From assembly GCF_040869045.1 (NCBI RefSeq), contig NC_090319.1, positions 266,120,897 through 266,184,896 of the forward strand: a stretch of 64,000 bases of DNA, read 5' to 3'. The translations under genes were made by a program, and so were the position numbers. Source of the stretch: Eurosta solidaginis. Its lineage: Eukaryota > Arthropoda > Insecta > Diptera > Tephritidae. The notes beneath the pieces are model-generated. The model searched no databases, had not been told where the DNA came from, and worked only from the letters and a program-made list of their open reading frames with translations. Positions 11,016-20,737 of the stretch are shown here, in pieces (within the stretch, counting starts at the first letter, position 1; each line of letters begins with the position of its first letter).

Positions 11016-11304
11016 TAGCCCCCAGCGGGTTAGGGGGCTTAGAATATACCCGCGGCGGGTATGCCTGTCGTAAGAAGCAACTAAAATACCAAATTTGTGT
11101 AGCGCAACCCTTTTTAGGGGTTTACAGCGTAATATGTAGCTTCTCCAACCCAATTGGCAACCTCACCTACCCGTGGCGAATCCTGTTTAACAGCCTAGGA
11201 TCGGGCGACCCAAAGTCTCTAATGGATCTAGGGGGTGGGAGGGCGGAATGGCCTGGAAGGTTCATGTTCAAATCGTTCCCGAGATGGTCGGGCTAGTCCT
11301 TCAA
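11016..11304 (-). repeat. Partial inverted copy of the hairpin-ended repeat
   Basis: It is the reverse complement of the inner part of 11305-11827 (TTAGAATATACCCGCGGCGG, CCAACCCAATTGGCAACCTC, CGAGATGGTCGGGCTAG). The two copies sit head to head, making an approximately 800-bp large palindrome. Confidence 0.7.
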
Positions 11305-11827
11305 TGTTGTTGTTGTATTAACGATAAAGACACTCCCCGAAGGCTTTGGGGAGTGTTATGGATGTTGATAGTCCTTTGCCGGATATAGATCCTGTACGTT
11401 CCGTTAAAAAAGCACCATTAAGGTACTAGCCCGACCATCTCGGGAACGATTTATATGACCATATTAAACCTTTTAGCCCATACCGCCCTCCCCACCCCCT
11501 AGTTCCATGAGGAACTGTGGCTGTTAATGAAACAGGATTCGCCACGGGTAGGTGAGGTTGACAATTGGGTTGGAGAAGCAATATATTGCGCTGGCACAGG
11601 GTTGCGCTACACAACCCCTTGAATCAATTTCGTATTTTAGTCGCCTCTTACGACAGGCATACCTACCGCGAGTATATTCTAATCCCCCTAACCCGCTGGT
11701 AGCGCTAGTCCTTTAATGGTGCCTGTTACTGAAACGTACCAGATCTGTATCCAGCAAAGGACCATCAACATCGATAACGCTCCCCAAGGGCTTCGGGGAG
11801 TGTCCTTATCGCTACAACAACAACAAC
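11305..11827 (+). repeat. Hairpin-ended dispersed repeat, full copy
   Basis: About 115 bp at each end are inverted copies starting GTTGTTGTTGT. Each terminal repeat itself contains a hairpin: CACTCCCCGAAGG...GGGGAGTG at 11332-11356 and its counterpart near 11778-11802. Related partial copies lie at 29240-29440, 30247-30420, 34980-35260, 51060-51310 and 60740-60840. No coding capacity is seen and the class is unknown to me. The GTT/AAC ends and internal hairpins are the defining features. Confidence 0.72.
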
Positions 11828-11989
11828 ATTCCCAGCCATACATGAGGACAGGTATGGTGTACAACTCATGACAGCTACTATATCATTTATACAATAGTTA
11901 GTTTATTATTTCCCAAAGGGCGAACTAAAGACCATATCATATCATGTTATCAATAATGCTTAGCCCCATTCAATAAGCGGGAACAGTCT

Positions 11990-12812
11990 CGAATTTTCGT
12001 CGAAAACCTCTAACGAAAGTCCAATGAAGCTACCCGTTTCAACAGGGTTGGGCATTTACTATTACATATTATTCTTAGACTTCAAAGCACTGTTTACTTA
12101 ATTTAGATCTATTGTGGGTGACCTTTCAGCCTATTACTGTATGTGGATGCATTTAATGTATCACTCCACCTAGATCTCCTTATTTCTTTTTTGTATGATG
12201 ACCAATGTCGAATTTAGTGTTTATTGTCCGACATTGACTCCTCTCCTGAGATATGCCAGTTAATGACAGTGGTGACCATATTATGGCTGCACAGGGTATG
12301 ATCTAGTAGATCTATCCCTCTAACAGCTTTTACAAAAGTGGCTTCATTTTCCCGGCTAATAATGCTTATATTAATACTACTTGACTACACTACTTGTTAA
12401 CTCAAGGAGGTACTAACCAGTATTGTTGATGTTCGTGCTCCCCCACAACGTGTGGTGGGAATTTGCAGACGATCCATGGTAGACCAGTCTGCTGGCAGTT
12501 CAATCAGTTTTTGGGGCCATTTTCTACCCACCCGGAAAGTATGCGGAGCCAAAGTGCCGTTTCAACAGGTTTGGATCATAACAAGTTTGCTGTTAAGATC
12601 TCGTCGGTACCACATTTCACTAGTAGATGACGCACGCCACATAAAAGACAAACATGTGTACATTTCATATGCCAGGCGTGATTGTAGGCAAGTTAGAGTT
12701 TAACCTGTTAAAATTTCTAAAAAGTTGATACAGGTTGAGACACGACACCCTGGAAAGTGTGAGTTTTCATCTGCGAAGGTTGGAAGTGCGGTTCTAGAAA
12801 CGAGGTTCACGG
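11990..12812 (-). mobile_element. LINE endonuclease fragment
   Basis: The minus strand contains LWGSTNINNTG, then NEATFVKAVRGIDLLDHTLC and VTTVINWHISGEESMSDNKH. These match the order and residues of the apurinic-like endonuclease domain of insect LINEs (W-G-S, N-x-x-x-TF, D-x-T-L, W-x-V-S-x-x-x-SDH). Several stops and frame changes show decay. The fragment is broken by the hAT-type MITE that starts at 12821. Confidence 0.6.
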
Positions 12813-12820
12813 GGCCTGAT

Positions 12821-13697
12821 TAGTGAGAGAACTTAAAAAAAAAGTATCGATACCGCTACTTATATAAAGTACTCGGATCAAAGTATCGATGCTAGTACTC
12901 ATACTCAGTAAGAAGTATCGAGTATACTTGATCCAAGTGAGTACTTCGGAACTTTTCTCAAACGAGAAAAAAAGTATTATTACGTACCAAATATATTTAT
13001 ATTGGAAATTTCTTTAAGATAAAACTGTAAGCCCCTTTTTTCAAAGTAGGCATGGTCCTTATCGGATCAATATATATTACCTAGGGCCACATTTCCGTCA
13101 AATTGCAAAAAGATATCAATAGATTTTGATTTAAGGCTTGCTTGGCAAGTTAATTTTACAAAATTGTAATAAACTTATATTGTACCTCGTAACATTGTTT
13201 ATTCGTCAAGTTCCCACCCTGCATCAGTATATGTTAAAGCATTGTTCCTTTTTCCATTTCCCAAAGTTGGCGTGGATATAATCTGATTTCGACCATGTTC
13301 AATACCATCAACTAAAGTGTTATAGAAGAACGAAAAAGCTCTATTGCATGACAATTTTAAATGTATTGAAATTTTATGGAGTTAGAAGCTTTTCATTATT
13401 TTGTTGGGGCTAGTGATTCGGAACAATAAACACGTACTTCCCATTTACCACCATTATCAAAAAGTGGGTTTAAATTGAGTGCGGAGCTTTTACAGCATCG
13501 TCGACGATATAACTTTTGCTGAAGTTATGGTGTTAATGGACTGAACTTTGTTGATCGTAAACATCGGCACCTGGCAAAGTATATGGGTAAAGTACTTTAC
13601 TCAGTACTTGGAAAAATGTATCGAGTACGAAATACGCAAGGTTTTTTTCTAAAAGTATCAATACTACTTACTCATTACTCGTATCGTTCTATCACTA
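12821..13697. mobile_element. hAT-type non-autonomous element with 8-bp target duplication
   Basis: The ends are TAGTGAGAGAAC and, inverted, TAGTGATAGAAC. They are flanked by GGCCTGAT (12813-12820) and GGCGTGAT (13698-13705), an 8-bp duplication with one mismatch, as expected for hAT elements. Subterminal sequence is rich in repeated AAGTATCGATAC / AGTACTCAT motifs in both orientations. No transposase frame remains. Confidence 0.8.
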
Positions 13698-13977
13698 GGC
13701 GTGATCCCTTAAAAGATGCATTTGCCTATGTCTTCCTTCGGTTCAAACGACTGAGTTGAATGAGGCTGGTTCTAGTTAAAGTGCGCAAGGAGATGCCCCC
13801 TTACTCTTTTTAGAGTAGTAGCTACATTATGGAATTTTTGCTAGGATATCCCGGTTGGTGACATCCCAGCAGACTTGCTGGCGCTGCAGCGACATTGCTT
13901 AAAATGTGTGCTAGGCCTTTGAGCGACTAAGAGGGCACAGGGTTCTTTGGTCCAACAGTTGAAATGTTTAGACTCTT

Positions 13978-15050
13978 TTATGGCTTCGAGGTTGATAGAA
14001 TTGAGCAGCGGCTAAATTCGCTGGGTCCTGTAGCTGGAATAACTTTTCTCTCGAACACTCTAAGAGGCACTTCATCCGATGTTGTCATGGTCCATGCTTC
14101 TGCACCATCTAGCATGACGGCCACGATAAGTGACTTGTAGAGCATTATTTTCGGTTGACGAGGGAGGACTATACTTTTTATTTGCCTACCTAGTTCAAGG
14201 TAGTATTTATTGGGAAGAGTGATTCTTCGCTGGGCTTCATGATTACATATATGTGAAACAGTTTCTCTTTCCTCGCCGCTCTTTGCTTTTAACATGTACA
14301 TATGTATGTGTGGCTGTTTGCTTTGCTGTTGTTGTGCACTTGTTTACTAGCAACATAGTGACGTATCGATGCTGTTATTTAAGTTAAAGCTGATTCACAA
14401 ATAAACTAAGTCTTTTACGATTTCGAAATTATGGCTGCCTATAGTAGCGTGGCTGTCAAGGCGCAAATGCGCTGACTCTTTGCTCGATGAGAGCAGGTAC
14501 TTATTTTATCCTCGTCCAACAAACCCCTTTTCCGCTTCTTTTTCCAGTATGGAGTGGGAAGCACTTACGGTGCGAGTGTGCAGGCCTATGATGTCAATGT
14601 CATCAGCATACGCCAGTAATTGCACGCTTTTATAGAATATTATTCCAGACGAAGAGGTGATGTGTGTCAATTATTTTTCCTCGTTTTTTCCAAGACTTTG
14701 CGCATAGCAAAAATCTGGTCGATGATAGGTTTACCAGGTCTGAAGCCGTTCTGATGAGGTCGAATCAGCCAATTTACGGTGGACGGTAAGAAAGCTGATT
14801 CCGTGATAGTTGGCGCAGTTTGCAGGATACCCTTTCTTGTGAATTGCGCGAAGAACACTTAGATTCCAATCGTCGGGAATGCACTCACTCGACCATATTT
14901 TGCAAAGACGCTGATGCATGCGCTTTACGAACGCCTAGACGCCGTATTTGAATAGCTCTACAGACAACCCATCAGCGCCCGCGGCCTTGTTGTTTTTTAA
15001 TCTGGTTATTATTCTGACATCGTCATAATCAGCTGGGGACATTATTTCAT
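13978..15050 (-). mobile_element. LINE family C reverse-transcriptase fragments
   Basis: Minus-strand pieces in order are IPDDWNLSVLRAIHKKG (near 14880), QNGFRPGKPIIDQIFAMRKV (near 14755-14695) and LYKSLIVAVMLDGAEAWTMT followed by VPLRVFERKV (near 14130-14040). They correspond to successive reverse-transcriptase motifs of the same LINE group as 10590-11010. Frame breaks and a missing middle make it non-functional. Confidence 0.68.
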
Positions 15051-15603
15051 TCATCATCAATTTGGGGATCGGGTTCATCATCCCTGTGCGGTACATAAAT
15101 ACTTACAGGTATAAAATAAAACTAGATCTCAGTCTAATTAGACCACAAAACGTCGGTAAAATATTTATACTCCCATAGATTCACACAGCATTTTTATATA
15201 TTTTACAAATCGTATAAACATTCAAAAATATTTATTATTTCACATATTGGGGTCTTGTAGCATTAAAATATTCGATACATATGTACATACATAGTTATTA
15301 GTAGCCAGTAATAGCTTGCTTTAATGTTTGCTAGGTAGCATGTATGATACACAACACCCGTTTAGTACAGTCATACACAAAAGTGCGTTCCAATCAATGG
15401 ATCTTATTCATATTGAATTTGCATGTTATATTTTTATCGGTTTCGGAATCACTATCGATTAGAAAGCACTACGAATTTTCCATGAAAACTATGGTGAATG
15501 TAAGCCACCATAGTGAAAACTGAATGGGTCCGGCAAGCTATCATAGTTACTCATAAATCTTTAAATAACATAATTAAACTAAGAAAATTTGTGAAAGCAC
15601 CTT
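15051..15603. other. Intergenic stretch, nothing recognised
   Basis: AT-rich sequence between a LINE fragment and the TTAA-flanked element; no coding signal or repeat ends seen. Confidence 0.45.
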
Positions 15604-15607
15604 TTAA

Positions 15608-16122
15608 TGGTAAAAGGCTAGTTGAGGGGTCGACTGCTAAAACGCTACCAAAAATGTTGAGAGAGATATCAAACAACACGTCTTGACATTAGTATCATTA
15701 ATTCGAAGACGGAAAATAAAAATTTTAACTCGTTCAAAAGATATTAACGAAAAACCGAAAAATAACCAGCGGGCCCCTCCGATACCGATGGTGGGATCCA
15801 CAGTATTTTTGCCCATAACACCTTTCAGCGTTGGGGGCCTCTGGCCGTGCTTATAAAAAATTACCCTGGGTGCGTCTAACACCAGTTTGGAGACCAAAAC
15901 TATATCCGCGCAAAACACTTATGTTCACTTTTTTTTGTGGGTACGCAAACATTAGAACAACCACATGAAAATCGCCAATTTCAAATGCAAATATTTCCGG
16001 ACAGAGATACAATTTTTCTTTTCGGATTATTGTTGTCGAGTTCAATACGCGTCTTTTGACACCTCTCTCGATATTTTTTGACGCGTATTAGCAGTCGACC
16101 GCTCAACTAGACTTTTACCCAT
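15608..16122. mobile_element. 515-bp TTAA-flanked element with about 75-bp inverted ends
   Basis: The left end reads TGGTAAAAGGCTAGTTGAG then GGTCGACTGCTAA. The right end, inverted, reads ATGGGTAAAAGTCTAGTTGA then GCGGTCGACTGCTAA. TTAA flanks both sides (15604-15607, 16123-16126), which points to a piggyBac-like non-autonomous element. The 93-codon frame at 15918-15637 has no recognised domain. A sequence near 21275-21523 encodes a similar-looking peptide, so the frame probably reflects shared repeat sequence. Confidence 0.65.
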
Positions 16123-16141
16123 TTAATAATAATAGCTGTCT

Positions 16142-16342
16142 TTACTTTTTTGTCTCATAACATTGATTACACACTCGGACCGGTTTCGCCGTCTGTCTCT
16201 GGTCATTGAGTAAAGGCAAAGTATGCTCGGAACATGCATTACAAAAAATTTCACCACAACTCCGACAGTGGTGTTTCCGTCTTGTCAGACTAAACTCCTT
16301 TTTGCATTCAAGACAATGTGTAGCTATCGAATCAGGTGCCCA
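16142..16342 (-). CDS. FYVE zinc-finger coding segment, RUFY-type C-terminus
   Basis: The minus strand encodes 66 residues from a WAPD motif to a TAA stop, with every hallmark of a FYVE domain. These are W-x-x-D, two CxxC pairs (HCLEC; FCNAC), the phosphoinositide-binding [10 protein letters not shown] core, and a C-terminal PVRVCNQC. Eight zinc-ligand cysteines are present and no residue is broken. The wording is closest to RUFY-family proteins (Drosophila CG31064 type), which end in a FYVE domain and bind endosomal PI3P. The segment starts exactly where LTR-element sequence begins (16343-16345), with no splice acceptor seen. It stops 19 bp before the TTAA-flanked MITE. It could be a real terminal exon cut off by an insertion, or a captured gene fragment. 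No other exon of such a gene was found nearby. Confidence 0.72.
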   Translation of the reverse strand, partial: WAPDSIATHCLECKKEFSLTRRKHHCRSCGEIFCNACSEHTLPLLNDQRQTAKPVRVCNQCYETKK

Positions 16343-16343
16343 T

Positions 16344-17594
16344 AAATGTGTAAATCATTGGGCATTAGAAAAACACGGACAACTGCATTGCATCCTCAAT
16401 CCGATGGTATGGTGGAACGCTTCAATAGAACATTGGAGGAGCATTTAAGGAAAGTAGTAGACAAGTACCATAAAGAGTGGGATACCCGCATACCATTATT
16501 CTTGATGGCTTACCGATCAGCAGTGCATGAGACAACGGGCCAAACCCCTGCAAAAGTAATTTTTGGCAATGACCTTAGACTGCCAGCTGATTTGAAGTTT
16601 GGGATAGATGCCAATGCGGAGATAAATGTCAAGAAATCCACTAGTGATTTGGAAAAGAGCTAAGAGAAATACATGATCTGATAAGGCAACGAACAAAGAT
16701 GATGAGTGACAAGATGAAAGCGAGGTACGATAAAGTAATTAATTCGGAAGGGTTTCAGGAAGGAGATTTGGTGCTGCTATACAACCCACAACGGAAAAAA
16801 GGTTTGTCCCCGAAATTGCAGTGTAACTGAGAAGGCCCATGCAAAGTTGTAAAACGGATCAACGATGTAGTGTACCGCATACAAACCATTGGCAAACCAC
16901 GAACCAAAATGAAAGTGGTTCATTTGGAGAGGCTATCAGCGTTTAGATCGAGAGATTTGTCTGATCGGGACGATCAGACTTAGGTGGAGGGCAGTGTTAC
17001 GAATATTAGCAACACTAAGGGGTACTGCCATCTCCAAGCCGATGCTAAGCAGTGACGTGAATTCACATCAATAATTCAATCATTATGTATCTACATAAAC
17101 GAATCAATAATTGCGTCTACACATATGTACGTATACGAGCAGCGGAGAGGCAATGCACAAACACATGCTTATATCTGAGATACTCCTGAAAGTATGCAAT
17201 GAGAGAAGCTATAAAATTGTGCAATTGTAGTTACAGCTGAGATGTTTGAGGGCTTATGGATTAGTAGATTCTGGAAGCGCCTAGAAGATGCGAACGTTGA
17301 AATCAGAGAGTATAAAAGGCAACAAATGTAGAGGCGCTGGAATTCAGTTTGAGTTGAGCTATCAAGCAGTTATTGATTAAGCACGCAATCTGGCGGGCAA
17401 TAGTAGAGTTTCATTTGAACTATCAATCAGTTTGGTTCTTAAGCAAGCTAGTTGCAAAGTATAAGTGTTATTGTGAAGTACTTTAATAAAGGCCATTTTT
17501 CCATTATTCAATATTGGAGTTATTTTTTCAACAGTTTAGTGATTTGAACTTAGCAAAAGGACAAATAAGAAGATTTGCAAGTAAATTCGTTACA
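16344..17594 (+). mobile_element. 3' part of an autonomous-type gypsy element (integrase end plus LTR)
   Basis: It starts abruptly inside integrase. The frame 16346-16663 reads LHPQSDGMVERFNRTLEEHL, which includes the catalytic glutamate region, followed by PLFLMAYRSAVHETTGQTPA. After a frame change near 16662 comes the C-terminal module (GFQEGDLVLLYNPQRKKG, then a stop within CN-EGPCKVVK) ending RSRDLSDRDDQT. A purine tract AGGTGGAGGGCAG precedes the LTR at 16995. It is truncated at the 5' side. Its integrase tail matches those of the two protease-fusion elements, so it represents the fuller parent structure. Confidence 0.85.
16995..17594 (+). repeat. 3' LTR of the truncated gypsy element
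   Basis: It begins TGTTACGAATATTAGC and ends AAATTCGTTACA, is 600 bp long, carries TATAAAAGG near 17310, and is followed by ATAT. It is most like the solo LTR at 9551 over its first 350 bp. Confidence 0.85.
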
Positions 17595-17849
17595 ATATGT
17601 ATGTATATCATATGGACGTTTGAGAATTAACTGAACTCCTAAAAAGCTGGACTGATTTTAATGACTATTTGTGCGTATGTTCAAGGAGAATTGTGGATGC
17701 TTTAGATGCACAACTTGGTCCGGTTTCTATCTTATTTTTCGGGAAATGAACCAAGGGCCGACATATTCTAAACAAAATTAATTTATGGTGCGATTTCCTT
17801 GAAATTTGGTACGGGGGTACTCTCTTTACAAGCTTATTAATTGAGAAAC

Positions 17850-18480
17850 TCGCGTGGCCCGTTATCATCACCCCCAAAGAGGTTGAAGAAGCCATGAAAA
17901 AAGCCAAACCCTCTAGATCGATAGGCCCTATGCCAATACACCTTAGCGCTGAAGGAGTAACCTACCTGACGCACGTTTTCAAGCCTGTGAAACCGGCTTA
18001 CGAAAGTGAGTCATGACGACCGGTATCACTCATTTCGTCAGTTTACTCTGAATTTTCCCCTAGCCGCTCAGCATGACTTCCGCAAAATGCATACCACTAC
18101 CAGCGCTGTGAATAGCTTTTGACACAGTCAACCACTGCATTCTAGCCCAAGCTATAGAATGTTCACCCTTTCCTATTTGTATAAAAAGATGGACGGCAAA
18201 TTATCTGAACCTAGCCGACCAAATCTACGACCACTCTGTTTATGACGTGGAATATTGGATGTTCACGTCGATGGTGTTACGCTACCGACTGTCAGTCATC
18301 TAAAGATCTTAGGGGTAACATTCGGAAACACTTTCACCTTTAAGGCGTATACCATCGAAGTTGTATTTGAAGTACAAAGCCGCAACAAAATCCTTAAGTT
18401 GTTTGCCGTCAGAACTTGGGAAAAAGATAAAGAAACGTTGCTAGCCACGTACAACCATACCATACCTGTCCTCATTTAAG
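17850..18480 (+). mobile_element. Jockey-like LINE reverse-transcriptase fragment, internally deleted
   Basis: The 5' part reads EVEEAMKKAKPSRSIGPMPI then LTHVFK, the start of an insect LINE reverse transcriptase. The 3' part, 18255-18479, reads VDGVTLPTVSHLKILGVTFG and RTWEKDKETLLATYNHT, the thumb region. The catalytic middle is degenerate or missing. Frame changes between the parts make it a dead copy. Confidence 0.65.
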
Positions 18481-18599
18481 GCGAGGAGAAATGAATTGCC
18501 AATCATATAAAACAGTGCTTCTGTTGTACACAAGTTTTCTTATGGTCCAAGGAGTTACTATGTCCTCATAAAATCAACGCTTGAATCGCAAAAATATTT

Positions 18600-18720
18600 T
18601 TACACCAAGAATTTTTCAATTACTTTTCCAATTCCTTTGAGGAATGGGAAATTATTTATTACTTTTCGCATTCCTTGTAATGTAACTGGAAAATTTTCAA
18701 ATTGGTATCACTCCAATAGA
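18600..18720. repeat. Short inverted AT-rich repeat
   Basis: TTTTCCAATTCCTTTGAGGA with ATTCCTTGTAATGTAAC, similar to 8230-8370. Probably a small dispersed repeat. Confidence 0.35.
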
Positions 18721-18945
18721 AAACTTATGACATATCGATAACTTTTCTGAAGGTAATCGATAACTTTTCGGCAACACCGTTAAGAATTGGTCCAATAACA
18801 AATCGGTAACATTTCGTTGATAAATCGATAATTTTTCTATAACAAACCGATAACTAGTCGATAAAAATGGAATTTATTAAAATTTATTGAACTAAATTTA
18901 TTTTACTTTGTTTTTTATTTTAATTTATTTTATTTTATTATTTCA

Positions 18946-19135
18946 CGGGTTCGAATCGAGCTCAAAGCCTAACAATAATTATTTTATCATTATTATGATA
19001 AATTTTTCCTAATTGAAAAAATTCAATTAAGAAAAAATTTATCATAACAATAATAATGATAAAATAATTATTGTTAGGCCTTGAGCTCGATACGAACCCG
19101 CGATCTTACAAATCAGTAGGCCGATATAACAACAA
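18946..19135. repeat. Hairpin made by two inverted tRNA-derived SINE copies
   Basis: 18946-19100 is a near-perfect 155-bp palindrome. CGGGTTCGAATCGAGCTC on the left faces CGATACGAACCCG on the right, with AACAATAATTATTTTATCAT inside and a centre near 19020. The right copy continues to 19135 with a tRNA-like head (on the minus strand GGCCTACTGATTTGTAAGAT before the GGTTCG B-box). A single further copy lies at 19440-19566. Confidence 0.72.
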
Positions 19136-19439
19136 AAATTACTACATCCCAGAGCATGGGGAAAAAGTGTCAACAAAATATGACACTATGGCAGCATTGC
19201 CATCAAACAAGTCCAATTTTCACATTCATTCTGCAAAAGATGTCGCAGTGTTGTGAATATCATATATGAATATGGCAAGAACCAGAATAGAAGTAGGATT
19301 AATGAAGACAAACAAAAAACCGCTGTGATGGCTGAATGGTTATAGCAGGGGCGCCTAAACGTTGCCGATGACGGAATTTAGCAGTTCCCGAAATGGCAGC
19401 TTTGGCAGTTGTATAAAATTTTTTCTTTCTTCTATTCTA

Positions 19440-19566
19440 ATTTAATAATTTTTTCAATTAAGAAAAAAATTATCATAACAATAATAATGATAAAATAATT
19501 ATTGTTAGGCCATGAGCTCGATTCGAACCCGCGATCTTACAAATCAGTAGGCCGATATAACAACAA
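19440..19566 (-). repeat. tRNA-derived SINE (family B) copy
   Basis: On the minus strand, GGCCTACTGATTTGTAAGAT is followed by CGCGGGTTCGAATCGAGC, an internal pol III B-box-like motif, and then the TAACAATAATTATTTTATCA tail. It is the same unit as the right arm of the palindrome at 19020-19135. Confidence 0.65.
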
Positions 19567-19621
19567 ACATTTTTATTATTTCATTTTTCTTTGTTTGTAC
19601 TTTATTGAAAAAACAAAATAT

Positions 19622-19908
19622 TTGGTGCGATTTACTTCCAAAGAAATTTAGGCCGAGCTTCTCTTCCAATTTGCGTCGGGTCCTTTTATTTTATTTTCTT
19701 ACAAATTGGCGGGACGGAACTTACATCCGAATGGCATCTGCAAGTCGGATGAATTTTCACTGAGAAGCTTTTCATGGCAGAAATACACATAAATACACCC
19801 AGCACAGAAGAACTTTTTTTAACAAAAAAGCTTTTCTAAATTTTCGATGTTGCTTTGTCCGTGGCTTGAACCTAGGACCTTCGGTGTGGTAGGCGGAGCA
19901 CGCTCAAC
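19622..19908 (-). repeat. tRNA-derived SINE (family A) copy
   Basis: The minus strand starts with GAGCGTGCTCCGCCTACCAC, a tRNA-like A-box region, then a GGTTCAA-type B-box (here AGGTTCAAGCC). It passes through GCCATGAAAAGCTTCTCAGT and ends GAAGAGAAGCTCGGCCTAAA. Same family as 50261, 55712, 59884 and 61030. Confidence 0.7.
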
Positions 19909-20339
19909 GCGTATTCACTAAATCCGTAATATATTATTATTTTTTTAAATAGTTGAATAGCCTTATTTTTATCGCTTGTGTGAAACCCGTTTTCGATCCG
20001 TGATCGTATGTTACGATTCCATAGCACCTTATAAATGGGTGCTTAAGTCACTGTTTACTGGAAAGATCGAAAGCCTAAAAAATGTTACGTTTTAAAAAGT
20101 TAACTACAACTCAAAAAATCACAGTGTTCAAAAAAACGCGAACAGCTGAGCCAGAGCTGGGTAGTAATGATTAATTTAGGTATTAAATTACCGTCAATTC
20201 CTATTTGTTAACGACAACTCATCGGTTTGTTATGACGCAAATACCTATAAAACTTCAATATAAACTAGATGGCCAATGTCTAACCCTTTGATAAAAAGCC
20301 GATAAGAAACCAATAAGAGGACGATCACAAGCTGCAGGA

Positions 20340-20440
20340 ATTAAAATAAAAGGAGCACTACGCAAGTTGGAAGAGAAGCTCGGCCGAAATCTCTTCGGAG
20401 GTAAATCACACCAAGTATTTTTTTTAAATAAAGTACAAAC
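20340..20440 (+). repeat. SINE family A, 3' fragment
   Basis: GCAAGTTGGAAGAGAAGCTC then GGCCGAAATCTCTTCGGAGG, the conserved 3' body, followed by a T-rich end. The tRNA head is absent. Confidence 0.6.
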
Positions 20441-20737
20441 AAAGAACAAAATGCAATAATGAAATTAAATAAAACAATTCAATAAAATTAAAGAAATTCC
20501 ATTTTTAATCGACTAGATCAATTATAAATTATCTTGTCGGAAAATTAATTATTACTTATGGAAAAATTATCGATATGTTATTAGTTTTCGGCAACTTAGA
20601 TTTTTTATTGCTGTATTACCAATTTGTTATCGAAAAGTGATCGATTTTGTTATCAAAAATTTATCGATTTTTTACCGTTTTTTTTTATCGAACTCATCGG
20701 TTTGTTATGTCTCAAATACCTATAAAACTTCAATATA

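Larger units (their letters stand above)
18725..20735. repeat. Composite inverted-repeat region rich in CGATAA motifs
   Basis: The left arm (about 18725-18910) and right arm (about 20446-20700) are imperfect inverted copies. CTAGTCGATAAAAATGGAAT on the left faces ATTCCATTTTTAATCGACTA on the right, and both are full of ATCGATAA. Between the arms lie SINE-like copies (18946-19135, 19440-19566, 19622-19908, 20340-20440). A 120-bp stretch at 20216-20336 is repeated at 20689-20737 plus 22414-22473. It reads as an old foldback element loaded with later insertions. Confidence 0.5.

Noticed and set aside
15637..15918. 93-codon frame as a possible host gene
   Set aside because: It lies entirely inside the TTAA-flanked inverted-repeat element and resembles a frame in another repeat near 21275-21523.
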